Shown here: in pieces, positions 25,842 through 36,843 of the stretch
Layout: each line of letters starts with the position of its first letter
Position numbering within the stretch: the first letter of the stretch is position 1
Translations under genes and position numbers: made by a program
DNA from: Flavobacterium franklandianum
GTDB taxonomy: Bacteria; Bacteroidota; Bacteroidia; Flavobacteriales; Flavobacteriaceae
Direction of reading: 5' to 3'
Length of the DNA: 61,478 bases
Assembly (NCBI RefSeq): GCF_007097365.1
Contig: NZ_VJZR01000014.1
Coordinates: 29,404-90,881 of the forward strand
Notes under the pieces: generated by a model
What the model was told of the DNA's origin: nothing
Databases searched by the model: none
Seen by the model: only the letters and a program-made list of their open reading frames with translations

Positions 25842-25904
25842 GGTTTAAAAGTTTAAAATTGTTTAAGGTTGTTTGAGGTTGTTTGAGGTTGTTTAAAAGT
25901 TTAA
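25842..25904 (+). repeat. Left repeat block of the four-helix-bundle unit
   Basis: Made of GTTTAAAA, GTTTAAGGTT and GTTTGAGGTT words in tandem. 25857-25874 is the exact reverse complement of 26385-26402 (18 bp). Confidence 0.85.
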
Positions 25905-25914
25905 TTTCATTTAT

Positions 25915-26325
25915 ATGGCTACAATAACAAAATTTGAAGATTTAGAAATTTGGCAGGATGCAAGAAGGCTTTCAAAAGAAATTATTTTCATATCTAAAAA
26001 CACCGATTTAAACAAAAATTTTAAATTCAATGCTCAAATAAAAGACTCATCAGGATCAGTTATGGACAACATTGCTGAAGGATTTGAAAGGAATGGAAAC
26101 TTAGAATTCCGTCAATTTTTATCAATTGCAAAAGGTTCTGCGGGAGAAACTCGTTCCCAATTATATAGAGTTTTTGACAATGATTATATCAATGAAGAAC
26201 AATTAAAATATCTTGTTATTGAATATGAAAAATTAAGTATTAAAATTCACAATTTCATCACCTATCTAAACAAAAAAGATTTTAAAGGAACAAAATTTAT
26301 AGACCCACAAACCCCAAACTCTTAA
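25915..26325 (+). CDS. Four helix bundle protein (23S rRNA intervening-sequence type)
   Basis: 136 aa. The family pattern is clear: FEDLEIWQDARRLSKEII, QIKDSSGSVMDNIAEGFERNGNLEFRQFLSIAKGSAGETRSQLYR. In other bacteria this family is encoded by intervening sequences inside 23S rRNA genes, flanked by inverted repeats. Here it lies in an intergenic space with GTTTAA-rich inverted repeats on both sides and no rRNA nearby. The biochemical role is unknown. Confidence 0.9.
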   Translation: MATITKFEDLEIWQDARRLSKEIIFISKNTDLNKNFKFNAQIKDSSGSVMDNIAEGFERNGNLEFRQFLSIAKGSAGETRSQLYRVFDNDYINEEQLKYLVIEYEKLSIKIHNFITYLNKKDFKGTKFIDPQTPNS

Positions 26326-26402
26326 ACAATCTTAAACTTTTAAACTTTAAACTTTAATCCGCTTAAACAATTTTAAACGACTTTAAACAACCTTAAACAA
26401 TT
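26322..26402 (+). repeat. Right repeat block of the four-helix-bundle unit
   Basis: CTTAAAC and TTTAAAC words in tandem, inverted relative to 25842-25904. The last 18 bp pair perfectly with the left block. It overlaps the stop codon of the enclosed gene and ends one base before the next ATG (26404). Confidence 0.85.
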
Positions 26403-26403
26403 A

Positions 26404-27462
26404 ATGATAAATCTATTCAACACACATATTGACACCTTATCCATTCACAGAGTGGGAAATAAAAGCCGCAACGAAGCCATTTTTCTATCGGAAGAATCTT
26501 TTAAACTGAATGATGAAATCGTACCTTTAATCAAAGAATTTTTCTTTAAACCTTTTAGAGAAAAAGAAGAAAACTATTTTCAATTTGCTCACGAAGTAGA
26601 TTTGGAATACAACGATATGTTTAAATTTGCTACACAGATTTTCGAAAATCCAAGCTGTTTACACGAAGTTTCAAAGCAAATAACCACACATTTGTTTGAG
26701 CAATCGAATCATCCTCACATCAAAAATGGGGAGGTTTATGTAACGCATTTGACAAACCTGAATATCGACAACAATGTGGTGGACGCTATTGGAATTTTCA
26801 AAAGTGAGTTGCAATCGGATTTTTTGCAGTTTGAAGAAAAAGAATCTAATCTAGAAATGATTTTGCAACACGGCATCAATCTCAGCAAATTGGACAAAGG
26901 TTGTATCATCTTTAATTATAAAAAAGAAGAAGGATACAAAATCCTGACGGTTGACAGCAACCGTTATGATGCCCGTTATTGGTTGGAACATTTCCTATCG
27001 GTTGATGCTTTTGAAGACGAAAATTTCATCACCAAAAAATACTTGAAATTTTGTCAAGGTTTTGCCAAAGACGTTGTTTTTCCTGCCGAAGACAAGAAAG
27101 AAGAAGTGATGTTTATGAACCGCTCGGTGAATTATTTTGCCAAAAATGACCAGTTCGAAGAGACCAATTTCTTGAACGAAGTTTTGGATAATCCTGATTT
27201 GATTCCAGAATTCAAAAACTATAAAGTTGACAAAGGCGAAAAATACAGCATTGAAGATATTACGACATTCCCAATTGCCAATGCAGCGGTTTCGGATGCT
27301 AGAAAATCGATTAAAAACGTAATCAATTTGGACACACAAATTCAAATTAAAATGGATTTCATTAATCCAGAAAGTGCAGAAAAGTATGTAGAAAAAGGCT
27401 GGGACGAAGAAAAGCAAATGTATTACTACTTAGTTTATTTTAATAAAGAAGTGAAGAGTTAA
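26404..27462 (+). CDS. Nucleoid-associated protein (NdpA/37-kDa family)
   Basis: 352 aa. Resembles the 37-kDa nucleoid-associated family: N-terminal LSIHRVGNKSRNEAIFLSEE, middle LDKGCIIFNYKKEEGYKILTVDSNRYDARYWLEHFL, late SDARKSIKNVI. Likely binds DNA or the nucleoid; the role in Bacteroidota is unstudied to my knowledge. Its leader has been replaced by the right repeat block of the preceding unit. Confidence 0.78.
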   Translation: MINLFNTHIDTLSIHRVGNKSRNEAIFLSEESFKLNDEIVPLIKEFFFKPFREKEENYFQFAHEVDLEYNDMFKFATQIFENPSCLHEVSKQITTHLFEQSNHPHIKNGEVYVTHLTNLNIDNNVVDAIGIFKSELQSDFLQFEEKESNLEMILQHGINLSKLDKGCIIFNYKKEEGYKILTVDSNRYDARYWLEHFLSVDAFEDENFITKKYLKFCQGFAKDVVFPAEDKKEEVMFMNRSVNYFAKNDQFEETNFLNEVLDNPDLIPEFKNYKVDKGEKYSIEDITTFPIANAAVSDARKSIKNVINLDTQIQIKMDFINPESAEKYVEKGWDEEKQMYYYLVYFNKEVKS

Positions 27463-27487
27463 AACATTCTGTTTAAAATTATCCCTA

Positions 27488-27588
27488 TTGTCATTTCGAC
27501 CAACGGGAGACTCGAGCGAAAGCGAACAGGCGAAGCAAATCACATAATGTGAGCAACTAATGAGATTCCTCCTTTGTCGGAATGACAA
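27488..27588. repeat. Hairpin-forming dispersed-type intergenic repeat
   Basis: The arms TTGTCATTTCGAC (27488-27500) and GTCGGAATGACAA (27576-27588) pair with one G-U. An inner palindrome CACATAATGTG lies at 27541-27551. The type resembles intergenic repeats I know from Flavobacterium; other copies lie outside this window. Confidence 0.6.
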
Positions 27589-27674
27589 AAGCGAGTCTTT
27601 TTCACCTTAGCTAAATGACTTTTTGATTGATATAAAAAAAACAATAACCAAATTCTAATTAGTCATTAATATAA

Positions 27675-27706
27675 AAAGGCATCATTCTATAAAAAATGAT
27701 GCCTTT
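27675..27706 (+). terminator. Hairpin terminator after the nucleoid-associated gene
   Basis: AAAGGCATCATT/AATGATGCCTTT, a perfect 12-bp stem with an 8-nt loop, in the convergent space before yidC. The A/T flanks would suit either strand. Confidence 0.6.
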
Positions 27707-27725
27707 AATTTTGATTTATAACCAT

Positions 27726-27764
27726 AAAATCCCGTCTAGTTTTAATAACGAGACGGGATTTTTT
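27726..27764 (-). terminator. Hairpin terminator of yidC
   Basis: AAAATCCCGTCT/AGACGGGATTTT, a perfect 12-bp stem five bases past the yidC stop. The A-run on the plus strand gives a U-run in the leftward transcript. Confidence 0.75.
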
Positions 27765-27768
27765 ATGA

Positions 27769-29673
27769 CTATTTCTTAGCTTTTTTAGCCTTTTCAGCTT
27801 CAGCCTGTTCCATAACTTGTTGCAATTTTTGTTGGAACTTACCTTGTTTTTTTGGCTCTTTCAATTTATTTTCTTGAATTTGAGCGTGAATTTTATCGCT
27901 ATCGATGAAATAACGTTTGATAACAATCATAATTCCAATGGTAATCAAATTCGAAATAAAGTTATACAAACTCAATCCAGCACCGTAACTATTGAAGAAG
28001 AACAACATCATTATTGGTGAAATGTAAATCATCATTTTCATCATTTTGGCCATATCTGGCATTCCTTCTTGTTGAGGAGCCGCCATTTGCTGATCTCCTG
28101 AAGTCATTTTCATATAAAAGAAAATGGCAATCGATGCAAGCACTGGGAACAAACTGATGTGATCTCCGTATAATGGAATATGAAAAGGAAGTTTAACAAC
28201 CGCATCAAAGGAAGATAAATCGTCAGCCCAAAGGAAACTTTTTTGTCTCAACTCATATGCCGATGGGAAAAACTGAAACGAAGCATACATAAACGGAATT
28301 TGTATCAATGCTGGAATACAACCTGCCATAGGATTTACTCCCGCTTTGTTGTACAACTTCATTGTTTCCTGTTGTTTCTTCATTGGGTCTTTTTTGAATT
28401 TTTCACCCAATTCAGTGATTTCCGGTCGCAATACTTTCATCTTGGCTTGTGACAAAAATGATTTAAACGTAATAGGCGACATCGCAATTTTAATCAAAAT
28501 CGTAAAAATAATGATGGCAATTCCAAATGATAGCCCTATACTTGAAGTTAAAAACCCAAATAACGGAATGAAGATAAACATATTAATCCATCCGAAAATC
28601 CCCCAACCTAATGGAATGATTTTTTGAAGATTTTTATCATATTTCTTTAATGTTTTATAGTCTGATGGTCCAAAATACCAATTCATTTTATAATCAATTT
28701 CACCATTACTAAATGCCAAAGGCAGATTTGCTTTTAATTGTTTGGTATAAACTGTATCAATTGTTTCATCGTTCACCAAATTGTTTGATTGCAATTTAGC
28801 GGTAACAAATGGTTTGTCTGTCAATAAAATAGTGGAGAAAAAGTGTTGCTTAAAAGCTACAAATGAAGCTTTAGTAGAGTTTTCTTCCTTGTCTTGTCCC
28901 TGAGCTACATAGTCAATTTTATCATCTTCATATTGAAAATAAATTTCGGTATAACGGTTTTCATACGAAATGCTTTTCTCGTTTCTATACGTTTTTAAAC
29001 TCCATTCTAAATCCAATGGTTTAGTGGTATTCAACACTTTATTCAAGCCTTGGGAACGCAAATCAAAACCAATCATATAATCGTTTGGTTTCAAAATGTA
29101 TTTGTATTCTAGAAATTCATTGGCACCAGCCTTCAATTTCATAGAAAGGATTTGATCTGTTCCCACTTTGGTCAAAGTAGGTTCGAAATACATGTCTTTG
29201 GTATTTAATGTTCTATTATCGCTGGTTTGCAATTGAATGCTCAAATTGGCGTTATTGTCTTTAATCAATTTTACCAATTGTCCTGAACCTTTCTTGAATT
29301 TCTCTAAATTTTTCAAAGTAGCTTCTACAATAAAACCGCCTTTATTGGCGATTTTAAGTATTACTTTTTCGTTTTCGATAGTGGTAAAACCTTCTTTTGC
29401 AGATGGTAGTGTTGCGGAATATGCAAAACCACCTAATGTTTTTTGAGCTTGAGCCAATTGAACTGAATCGCCTGCGACGGCTGCGGTTGGAGTTGTAATG
29501 GGTTTTACTGTTACTGCCTTTGCTTGGGCTTCTTTGGCAACTAATTCTTTTTTTGCTTTTTCAGCTGCAATAGTTGCTTCTGAAGGCTTGTTTTGATACA
29601 TTATCCAAATCAAGATTCCAAAAATCAATACGAAACCAATAATCGAATTGAGGTCTATTTTTTTTTCTTCCAT
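27769..29673 (-). CDS. yidC: Membrane protein insertase YidC
   Basis: 634 aa, full length. An N-terminal anchor helix, a large periplasmic beta-sandwich (about 60-360), then the conserved five-helix core from about residue 370: LGWGIFGWINMFIFIPLF, then KMKVLRPEITELGEKFKKDPMKKQQETMKLY, then GVNPMAGCIPALIQIPFMYASF. Inserts membrane proteins with or without Sec. The C terminus is Lys-rich (AEKAKKAKK), typical for ribosome contact. 127 bp downstream of pyrG in the same orientation. Confidence 0.97.
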   Translation of the reverse strand: MEEKKIDLNSIIGFVLIFGILIWIMYQNKPSEATIAAEKAKKELVAKEAQAKAVTVKPITTPTAAVAGDSVQLAQAQKTLGGFAYSATLPSAKEGFTTIENEKVILKIANKGGFIVEATLKNLEKFKKGSGQLVKLIKDNNANLSIQLQTSDNRTLNTKDMYFEPTLTKVGTDQILSMKLKAGANEFLEYKYILKPNDYMIGFDLRSQGLNKVLNTTKPLDLEWSLKTYRNEKSISYENRYTEIYFQYEDDKIDYVAQGQDKEENSTKASFVAFKQHFFSTILLTDKPFVTAKLQSNNLVNDETIDTVYTKQLKANLPLAFSNGEIDYKMNWYFGPSDYKTLKKYDKNLQKIIPLGWGIFGWINMFIFIPLFGFLTSSIGLSFGIAIIIFTILIKIAMSPITFKSFLSQAKMKVLRPEITELGEKFKKDPMKKQQETMKLYNKAGVNPMAGCIPALIQIPFMYASFQFFPSAYELRQKSFLWADDLSSFDAVVKLPFHIPLYGDHISLFPVLASIAIFFYMKMTSGDQQMAAPQQEGMPDMAKMMKMMIYISPIMMLFFFNSYGAGLSLYNFISNLITIGIMIVIKRYFIDSDKIHAQIQENKLKEPKKQGKFQQKLQQVMEQAEAEKAKKAKK

Positions 29674-29698
29674 TTTTAAATTTTTTTCCTCAACCCAG

Positions 29699-29717
29699 CC
29701 CTCTCCAAAGTAGAGGG
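29699..29717. repeat. Small CCCTCT/AGAGGG hairpin between pyrG and yidC
   Basis: 6-bp arms with a 7-nt loop in the leader of yidC. The surrounding sequence resembles a common intergenic repeat of flavobacteria; that is recollection, not tested. Confidence 0.4.
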
Positions 29718-29800
29718 AGCAGAGTCTGGAATGTGTTTATTTATTATTTACTTCTTGTTATTTATTACTAAACTGACCACTAAAAACCGATCACTGAATA

Positions 29801-31489
<1,689 letters not shown>

Positions 31490-31586
31490 TTATAAATCGA
31501 GAAAAAACTAATTTGAAATTGAGATAATTTTGATTTTATTGACAACTATGAATTGGTTAACGTTTTTTAGTTAAAAATCATAAATA

Positions 31587-31630
31587 AAAAAACCTACCCA
31601 AGATTTTTAATCCCGAGTAGGTTCTTTTTA
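31587..31630 (-). terminator. Terminator of the outer-membrane protein gene
   Basis: Arms 31591-31605 and 31609-31623 pair over 15 bp with three G-U pairs in RNA, flanked by A and T runs. Nearly the same sequence recurs at 32571-32615. Between here and 31760 I see nothing else. Confidence 0.65.
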
Positions 31631-31760
31631 TTTAATAATCCAGTTTTTATTCAACTGCTATCTGATGACTTTCTACTTGGTCGCTATTATGATTTTTTTT
31701 GGGAAATGCAGTCAAAAAAGGGTTAGTGATTTTTCATAATTATTTTTTTTGTTATTAATT

Positions 31761-32333
31761 TTATTCTTTTTCTAAAAATATTTGAAAACCTATTGTAAAT
31801 TGAAGATTATTCTGTGTAGCATCATTTAGAACTCTGAATTTAGCAGATGAATAATTGATACCCAATTCCATTGCGACAGAACTGTTAAAGAAAATGGTAG
31901 GACCTAAACTAACAGAATATCCATCCTGACGTTCTTTATACTGACCGCTTGAAAAAGCATTGTTTCCAAAAAAATATTCGCCATCTAGGTAAATATTAAC
32001 AAGTTTTTCTGGTTTCAAAAAATAATACCTTGTATATGCACCATATTTTACCCAGTACCTATCACCATCATCACTAATTCCATTTTTAATTTTAGAATCG
32101 TTGTAGCCAACTCTTACCCCTGCTTGCAGTTTATCAATTATAAAATAACCTACGTTTGCATTTATAGATAGTTCTGACGTTTTTAGCTTATCGTTTTTGA
32201 AGCTATTATTATAAAATTCTTTGTTGGAAAAACTTCCATTTCCTCCGACCATCCAATTTCCTTTTGTGATTTGAGAATGGGCCGAAAGAGTAAATAAAAT
32301 TGTTGTTATAAAAAATATTTTAATTGTTTTCAT
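31761..32333 (-). CDS. Outer-membrane beta-barrel protein
   Basis: 190 aa with a signal peptide (IKIFFITTILFTLSAHSQ). The mature protein is a series of amphipathic strands: NWMVGGNGSFSN, ELSINANVGYFIIDKLQAGVRVGYN, YTRYYFLKP, NLQFTIGFQIFLEKE. An eight-stranded barrel of the OmpA/OprF-like type is likely; function unknown. Monocistronic with its own terminator. Confidence 0.75.
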   Translation of the reverse strand: MKTIKIFFITTILFTLSAHSQITKGNWMVGGNGSFSNKEFYNNSFKNDKLKTSELSINANVGYFIIDKLQAGVRVGYNDSKIKNGISDDGDRYWVKYGAYTRYYFLKPEKLVNIYLDGEYFFGNNAFSSGQYKERQDGYSVSLGPTIFFNSSVAMELGINYSSAKFRVLNDATQNNLQFTIGFQIFLEKE

Positions 32334-32570
32334 ATGTTAATATTATTTGTTCATAGTGTTTTGTTGGTTAAATATTTGCGATAATATCATTGAATATTTA
32401 CTTACAAATTTCTTGCCAAAATATCAGTTTTTTCTTTTTTTATAGAAATCAAAACATTGTTTTTTTGTACGTTTTTAATTATAGTTTCAAAATTACAAAG
32501 TCCACAACATTATATTTTACGGTTTCCCGTAATTGACTTAACTATTTTTCATTCTTGTACTCAAAATCCA

Positions 32571-32615
32571 TAAAAAAAACCTACCCAAGATTTTAAATCC
32601 CGAGTAGGCTTTTCA
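32571..32615 (-). terminator. Terminator of the pyruvate:ferredoxin oxidoreductase gene
   Basis: Arms 32578-32592 and 32596-32608, a near copy of the terminator at 31587-31630. It lies about 50 bp past the stop. The remaining part of 32334-32666 is AT-rich with no gene. Confidence 0.6.
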
Positions 32616-32666
32616 CATTCACTATTTATACTGCTTTTTTGGGCAGTTTAAATTATATAGAAGCTA

Positions 32667-35600
32667 TTACAAATCTCTGTAAAGTTCTAATCTTTCCCAT
32701 TTAGAATCTACTTCTTCTTGAGCTTGAGTAAGTAATTTAGCTCCTAATTCAGCATTTTCTTTCACAACTCTGGTAAAACGAGATTCGTTGTACATAAAGT
32801 CGCTCAAAGGAATAGTAGGTGATTTAGAATCTAATTTGAATTTTTTACCTTTTGCTTCCATCGGATTGAATCTAAATAATGGCCAGTAACCTGAATCGAT
32901 TGCTTTTTCTTGTTGCGAAATGGCGTTTTTCAATTCGTAACCGTGTTCACCACAATGAGAATAAGCAATAATCAAGGATGGTCCAGGATAAGCAGCCGCT
33001 TCTTCAATAGCTTTAAGCGATTGTAGGTCTTTGGCACCCATTGCAATTTGAGCTACATACACATTTCCGTAAGAAATAGCTTGAAGCGCTAGGGATTTTT
33101 TACCTGTTTTTTTACCACCAATTGTAAACTTAGCACTTGCTCCAAGAGGAGTTGATTTAGAAGCTTGTCCACCAGTGTTAGAATACACCTCAGTATCCAT
33201 TACTAAAATATTAATATCTTCTCCTGTTGATAAAACGTGATCTACTCCACCGTATCCGATGTCATAAGCCCAACCGTCTCCACCAAATATCCAAACCGCT
33301 TTTTTACGAAGATATTCGGTCAATTGATTTAATTTTTTAGCGTCTTCATTGCTATCGCCAAGGTTTGATAACACTTTTTTAAGCGCATCTATTTGAGTAA
33401 ATTTCTCGTTTTTCAAGGCTTCAGTTTCTTCTGTGTTGTTTAGAATAGCGTCAACTAATTCTTCACCAACAATTGATTTTAATGAAACTAATAAATCTAC
33501 AGCAATTTCTTGTTTTTTGGACAAACCTAATTTTAGACCTAATCCAAACTCCGCATTGTCTTCGAAAAGTGAATTTGCCCAAGCTGGACCTCTACCAAAT
33601 TCATTGGTTTTATAAGGAGTTGTTGGTAAATTTCCACCATAAATAGAGGAACATCCTGTGGCATTAGCAATCAACATACTATCGCCATACAATTGCGTAA
33701 TCATCTTGATATAAGGAGTTTCTCCACAACCCGAACAAGCTCCTGAGAATTCGAATAAGGGTTCTAAGAATTGTGAGCCTTTCACATTAGTAATTTGCAA
33801 CGCAGTTCTGTCATAATAAGGCAATTCAACAAAATGATCCCAGTTTACATTTTCTTCCACATCCACTTCAATTTTCTTGTGCATATTGATCGCTTTGAAG
33901 TTTTCTTTTTCTTTGCTTACCGCTGGACAAACCACCACGCAAAGATCACAACCGGTGCAATCTTCTGGAGAAACTTGCAATACATATGATTCACTCGCCT
34001 TATCAAATGGTCTTCCTATGGCAGCTACACTTTTTAAAGAAGTTGGAAAACTAGCAATATCTTCGTTATTAACTACTTTAGATCGAATGGCTGCGTGAGG
34101 ACAAATAGCCACACATTTATTACATTGTGTACATAAATTTTCGTCGTCCCAAACTGGAATAAAGTCGGCAATTCCGCTTTTTTCGTATTGTGAAGTTCCT
34201 GTTGGGAATGTTCCATCTATAGAGAAAGCACTTACTGGAAGTTCATCTCCAAAACCGGCTAATATTTTTTCTAACACATCGGTAACAAATCCATCAGGCG
34301 CATTTTTCATCGCTGACGCTAATTGTTTTTCGCTAGAAGCCACTTTTGGATACTCTACTTGATGTAAATTTTCCAACGCTTTATCCACTGCGTTAAAGTT
34401 CATTTTTACCACTTTTTCGCCTTTATGAGAGTAGGATTTTACGATGGCAGCTTTGATTTTTTCGATAGCTTCATCTTTAGGTAAAATTCCTGAAATGGCA
34501 AAGAAACAAGTTTGCAAAATAGTATTCGCTCTTTTTCCAAGACTGGCTTCAAACGCCACTTTTGTAGCATCAATTACATAGAATTTAACTTGTTTGTCGA
34601 TAATTCCTTCTTGAATTTGGATTGGTAATCTATCCCAAATTTCTGCTGTAGAATAAGGAGAATTTAATAAGAAAGTACCCCCGTGTTTCAAGTCGGCAAT
34701 CATATTGAATTTTTCAACAAAATTAAATTTATGACTGGCAATAAAATCGGCTTTATCAATTAAATAGTTAGAATTGATTGGGTCTGGGCCAAAACGCAAA
34801 TGCGAAATAGTTTGCGCTCCTGCTTTTTTTGAGTCATAAACAAAATACCCTTGAACATAATTATCGGTAGTTTCACCAATGATTTTGATAGAGTTTTTGT
34901 TCGCTCCAACAGTTCCATCAGAACCTAAACCATAAAACATACAGCTTATTGATTTTCCTTTAATATCAAAAGAATTGTCATAATACAAACTTCTAAAAGT
35001 CACATCATCATTGATACCAATAGTAAAGTGATTTTTAGGTTTTTTATTCAACAATTCGTCGTAAATTCCTTTCACCATCGCTGGAGTAAACTCTTTGGAT
35101 GACAATCCGTAACGACCCGCAACCACAATAGGCATTTCTCTTCCACTTTCAACAAGTGCGGTAACGATGTCTAAATACATTGGATCTCCAACGCTTCCTG
35201 GTTCTTTAGTTCTATCCATTACAGCAATTTTTTGAACTGTTTTTGGCAAAACATTTACAAAAGCATCAATAGAAAAAGGTTTGAATAAACGAACTAAAAT
35301 AACCCCCACTTTTTCGTCTTCTTCCAACATTACTTGAAGAGCTTCTTTTACAGGACCTTCGGCAGAACCCATAATGATAATAACTCTTTCGGCTTCTGGA
35401 TGACCTATATAATCGAACAAATTGTATCTACGTCCAGTTTGCTCATAGAATTCGTCCATAACATTTTGAACTACGGCTGGAACTCTGTCGTGAAATAAAT
35501 TGGCTGCTTCTCTTGCTTGGAAGAATACATCAGGATTTTGAGTGGTACCTCTTAATACAGGACGGTCAGGATCTAATGATCTTTGTCTGTGTTCCATCAC

Positions 35601-36206
35601 TTTATCTTCTGGCATCATCGCTTTGATGATTTCGTCTGGAATACTGTCGATTTTTGAAATTTCGTGAGAGGTTCTAAAACCATCAAAAATATTCATAAAT
35701 GGAATTCTAGTTTTCAATGTTGCCACTTGCGAAATCAAGGCAAAATCGTGTGCCTCTTGAACAGAACCACCAAATAACATTGCGAATCCAGTTTGTCTAC
35801 ACGCCATAACATCGGAGTGGTCTCCAAAGATAGACAAGGCGTGAGTAGCAATTGTACGAGCTGCAACATGTATAACGCAAGGCAATAATTCACCTGCAAT
35901 TTTATACATATTAGGAATCATCAACAACAAACCTTGAGAGGCAGTAAATGTTGTAGTTAATGCACCAGCTTGTAAAGCTCCGTGAACAGTACCTGCAGCA
36001 CCAGCTTCACTTTGCAATTCAACAATTCTTGGAACGTTATTCCAAATATTTTTTTTGCCTTTTGAACTGTAAAGCTCTGCGTGTTCCCCCATCGGCGAAG
36101 AGGGTGTTATAGGATAAATAGCACAGACTTCATTAGTTTTGTGAGCAATGAGAGCCACTGCTTCATTACCATCACAAATTACTTTTTTAAATGTTTTATT
36201 CTTCAT
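32667..36206 (-). CDS. nifJ: Pyruvate:ferredoxin (flavodoxin) oxidoreductase
   Basis: 1179 aa, the single-chain form with all domains fused. The N-terminal pyrimidine-binding domain (AVALIAHKTNEVCAIYPITPSSPMGE) is followed by the transketolase C-terminal-like and gamma domains. A two-cluster ferredoxin domain near residues 690-760 has CTQCNKCVAICP and CTGCDLCVVVCP. The TPP domain has CSGCGETPYIKMITQLYG and GGDGWAYDIGYGGVDHVLS. It oxidises pyruvate to acetyl-CoA and CO2, reducing ferredoxin. Near the ferredoxin and kor/nuo genes. Confidence 0.96.
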   Translation of the reverse strand: MKNKTFKKVICDGNEAVALIAHKTNEVCAIYPITPSSPMGEHAELYSSKGKKNIWNNVPRIVELQSEAGAAGTVHGALQAGALTTTFTASQGLLLMIPNMYKIAGELLPCVIHVAARTIATHALSIFGDHSDVMACRQTGFAMLFGGSVQEAHDFALISQVATLKTRIPFMNIFDGFRTSHEISKIDSIPDEIIKAMMPEDKVMEHRQRSLDPDRPVLRGTTQNPDVFFQAREAANLFHDRVPAVVQNVMDEFYEQTGRRYNLFDYIGHPEAERVIIIMGSAEGPVKEALQVMLEEDEKVGVILVRLFKPFSIDAFVNVLPKTVQKIAVMDRTKEPGSVGDPMYLDIVTALVESGREMPIVVAGRYGLSSKEFTPAMVKGIYDELLNKKPKNHFTIGINDDVTFRSLYYDNSFDIKGKSISCMFYGLGSDGTVGANKNSIKIIGETTDNYVQGYFVYDSKKAGAQTISHLRFGPDPINSNYLIDKADFIASHKFNFVEKFNMIADLKHGGTFLLNSPYSTAEIWDRLPIQIQEGIIDKQVKFYVIDATKVAFEASLGKRANTILQTCFFAISGILPKDEAIEKIKAAIVKSYSHKGEKVVKMNFNAVDKALENLHQVEYPKVASSEKQLASAMKNAPDGFVTDVLEKILAGFGDELPVSAFSIDGTFPTGTSQYEKSGIADFIPVWDDENLCTQCNKCVAICPHAAIRSKVVNNEDIASFPTSLKSVAAIGRPFDKASESYVLQVSPEDCTGCDLCVVVCPAVSKEKENFKAINMHKKIEVDVEENVNWDHFVELPYYDRTALQITNVKGSQFLEPLFEFSGACSGCGETPYIKMITQLYGDSMLIANATGCSSIYGGNLPTTPYKTNEFGRGPAWANSLFEDNAEFGLGLKLGLSKKQEIAVDLLVSLKSIVGEELVDAILNNTEETEALKNEKFTQIDALKKVLSNLGDSNEDAKKLNQLTEYLRKKAVWIFGGDGWAYDIGYGGVDHVLSTGEDINILVMDTEVYSNTGGQASKSTPLGASAKFTIGGKKTGKKSLALQAISYGNVYVAQIAMGAKDLQSLKAIEEAAAYPGPSLIIAYSHCGEHGYELKNAISQQEKAIDSGYWPLFRFNPMEAKGKKFKLDSKSPTIPLSDFMYNESRFTRVVKENAELGAKLLTQAQEEVDSKWERLELYRDL

Positions 36207-36291
36207 TTTTATAAAGTTTTTTTAAACCATCTTGAATTTGTGACTATCTATTCAATCTACAAATTACTTGACAGTATTTAATTATAAGAGC

Positions 36292-36331
36292 AAAAAAAAG
36301 CTAAACTGCCATTCGGCTTTTAGCTTTTTTT
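36292..36331 (-). terminator. Terminator of the ferredoxin gene
   Basis: A AAAAAAAGCTAAA / TTTAGCTTTTTTT stem with an inner GCC/GGC, 11 bp past the ferredoxin stop. It separates this transcript from nifJ. Confidence 0.75.
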
Positions 36332-36342
36332 ATCTCGGTGAT

Positions 36343-36693
36343 TTACTCATTATGCAACCATGCTTTTTTGTCTAATAATTGAGCTTCTGTTTCAACATGA
36401 TTTTCATCAAGTATGCAACAATCTACTGGACAAACTGAAGCACATTGTGGTTTATCGTGAAAACCTTTACATTCTGTACATTTGTCAGCTACAATGTAGA
36501 AAAATTCATCAGAAATTGCGTCGTGTTCGTCATCGGCGTCAATATCTACTCCAATAAGATTTTTTACCATCCCTTTTAAAGAAGATCCATTTGAATAAGA
36601 CCATTTGTCATCTGGTTCATAAATTGCGTTGTTTGGACACTCTGAAATGCATGCATCGCAATTGATACATTCGTCCGTAATTATTATTGCCAT
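36343..36693 (-). CDS. 2[4Fe-4S] ferredoxin
   Basis: 116 aa. The first cluster motif is CINCDACISECP at residues 10-21. The second is C-TEC-KGFHDKPQC-ASVCP with the extended loop of Allochromatium-type ferredoxins. The two are separated by an acidic insertion (DIDADDEHDAISDEF). A small soluble low-potential electron carrier. It lies between nifJ and korAB/nuo and is the obvious carrier between those enzymes; that link is inference from position. Confidence 0.93.
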   Translation of the reverse strand: MAIIITDECINCDACISECPNNAIYEPDDKWSYSNGSSLKGMVKNLIGVDIDADDEHDAISDEFFYIVADKCTECKGFHDKPQCASVCPVDCCILDENHVETEAQLLDKKAWLHNE

Positions 36694-36784
36694 AGCATAT
36701 ATTTTTTTTAATTCCCTGTAAAATTAAATGTCTTTTTATTACTTTTATATGATAATAGTCATACTTTTTTTTAAAAAGTGAAAT

Positions 36785-36792
36785 TAAATTTG
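36785..36792 (+). promoter_or_regulatory. -7 element upstream of korA
   Basis: TAAATTTG, 51 nt before ATG 36844. No convincing -33 element. Confidence 0.4.
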
Positions 36793-36843
36793 GCCTATCA
36801 ATTATTAAATTTAATGTATTAATATTGAAAATAACTTTTAATT

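Noticed and set aside
26995..27417. 140-codon minus-strand frame opposite the nucleoid-associated gene
   Set aside because: Phe/Ile-rich shadow of a recognisable plus-strand gene.
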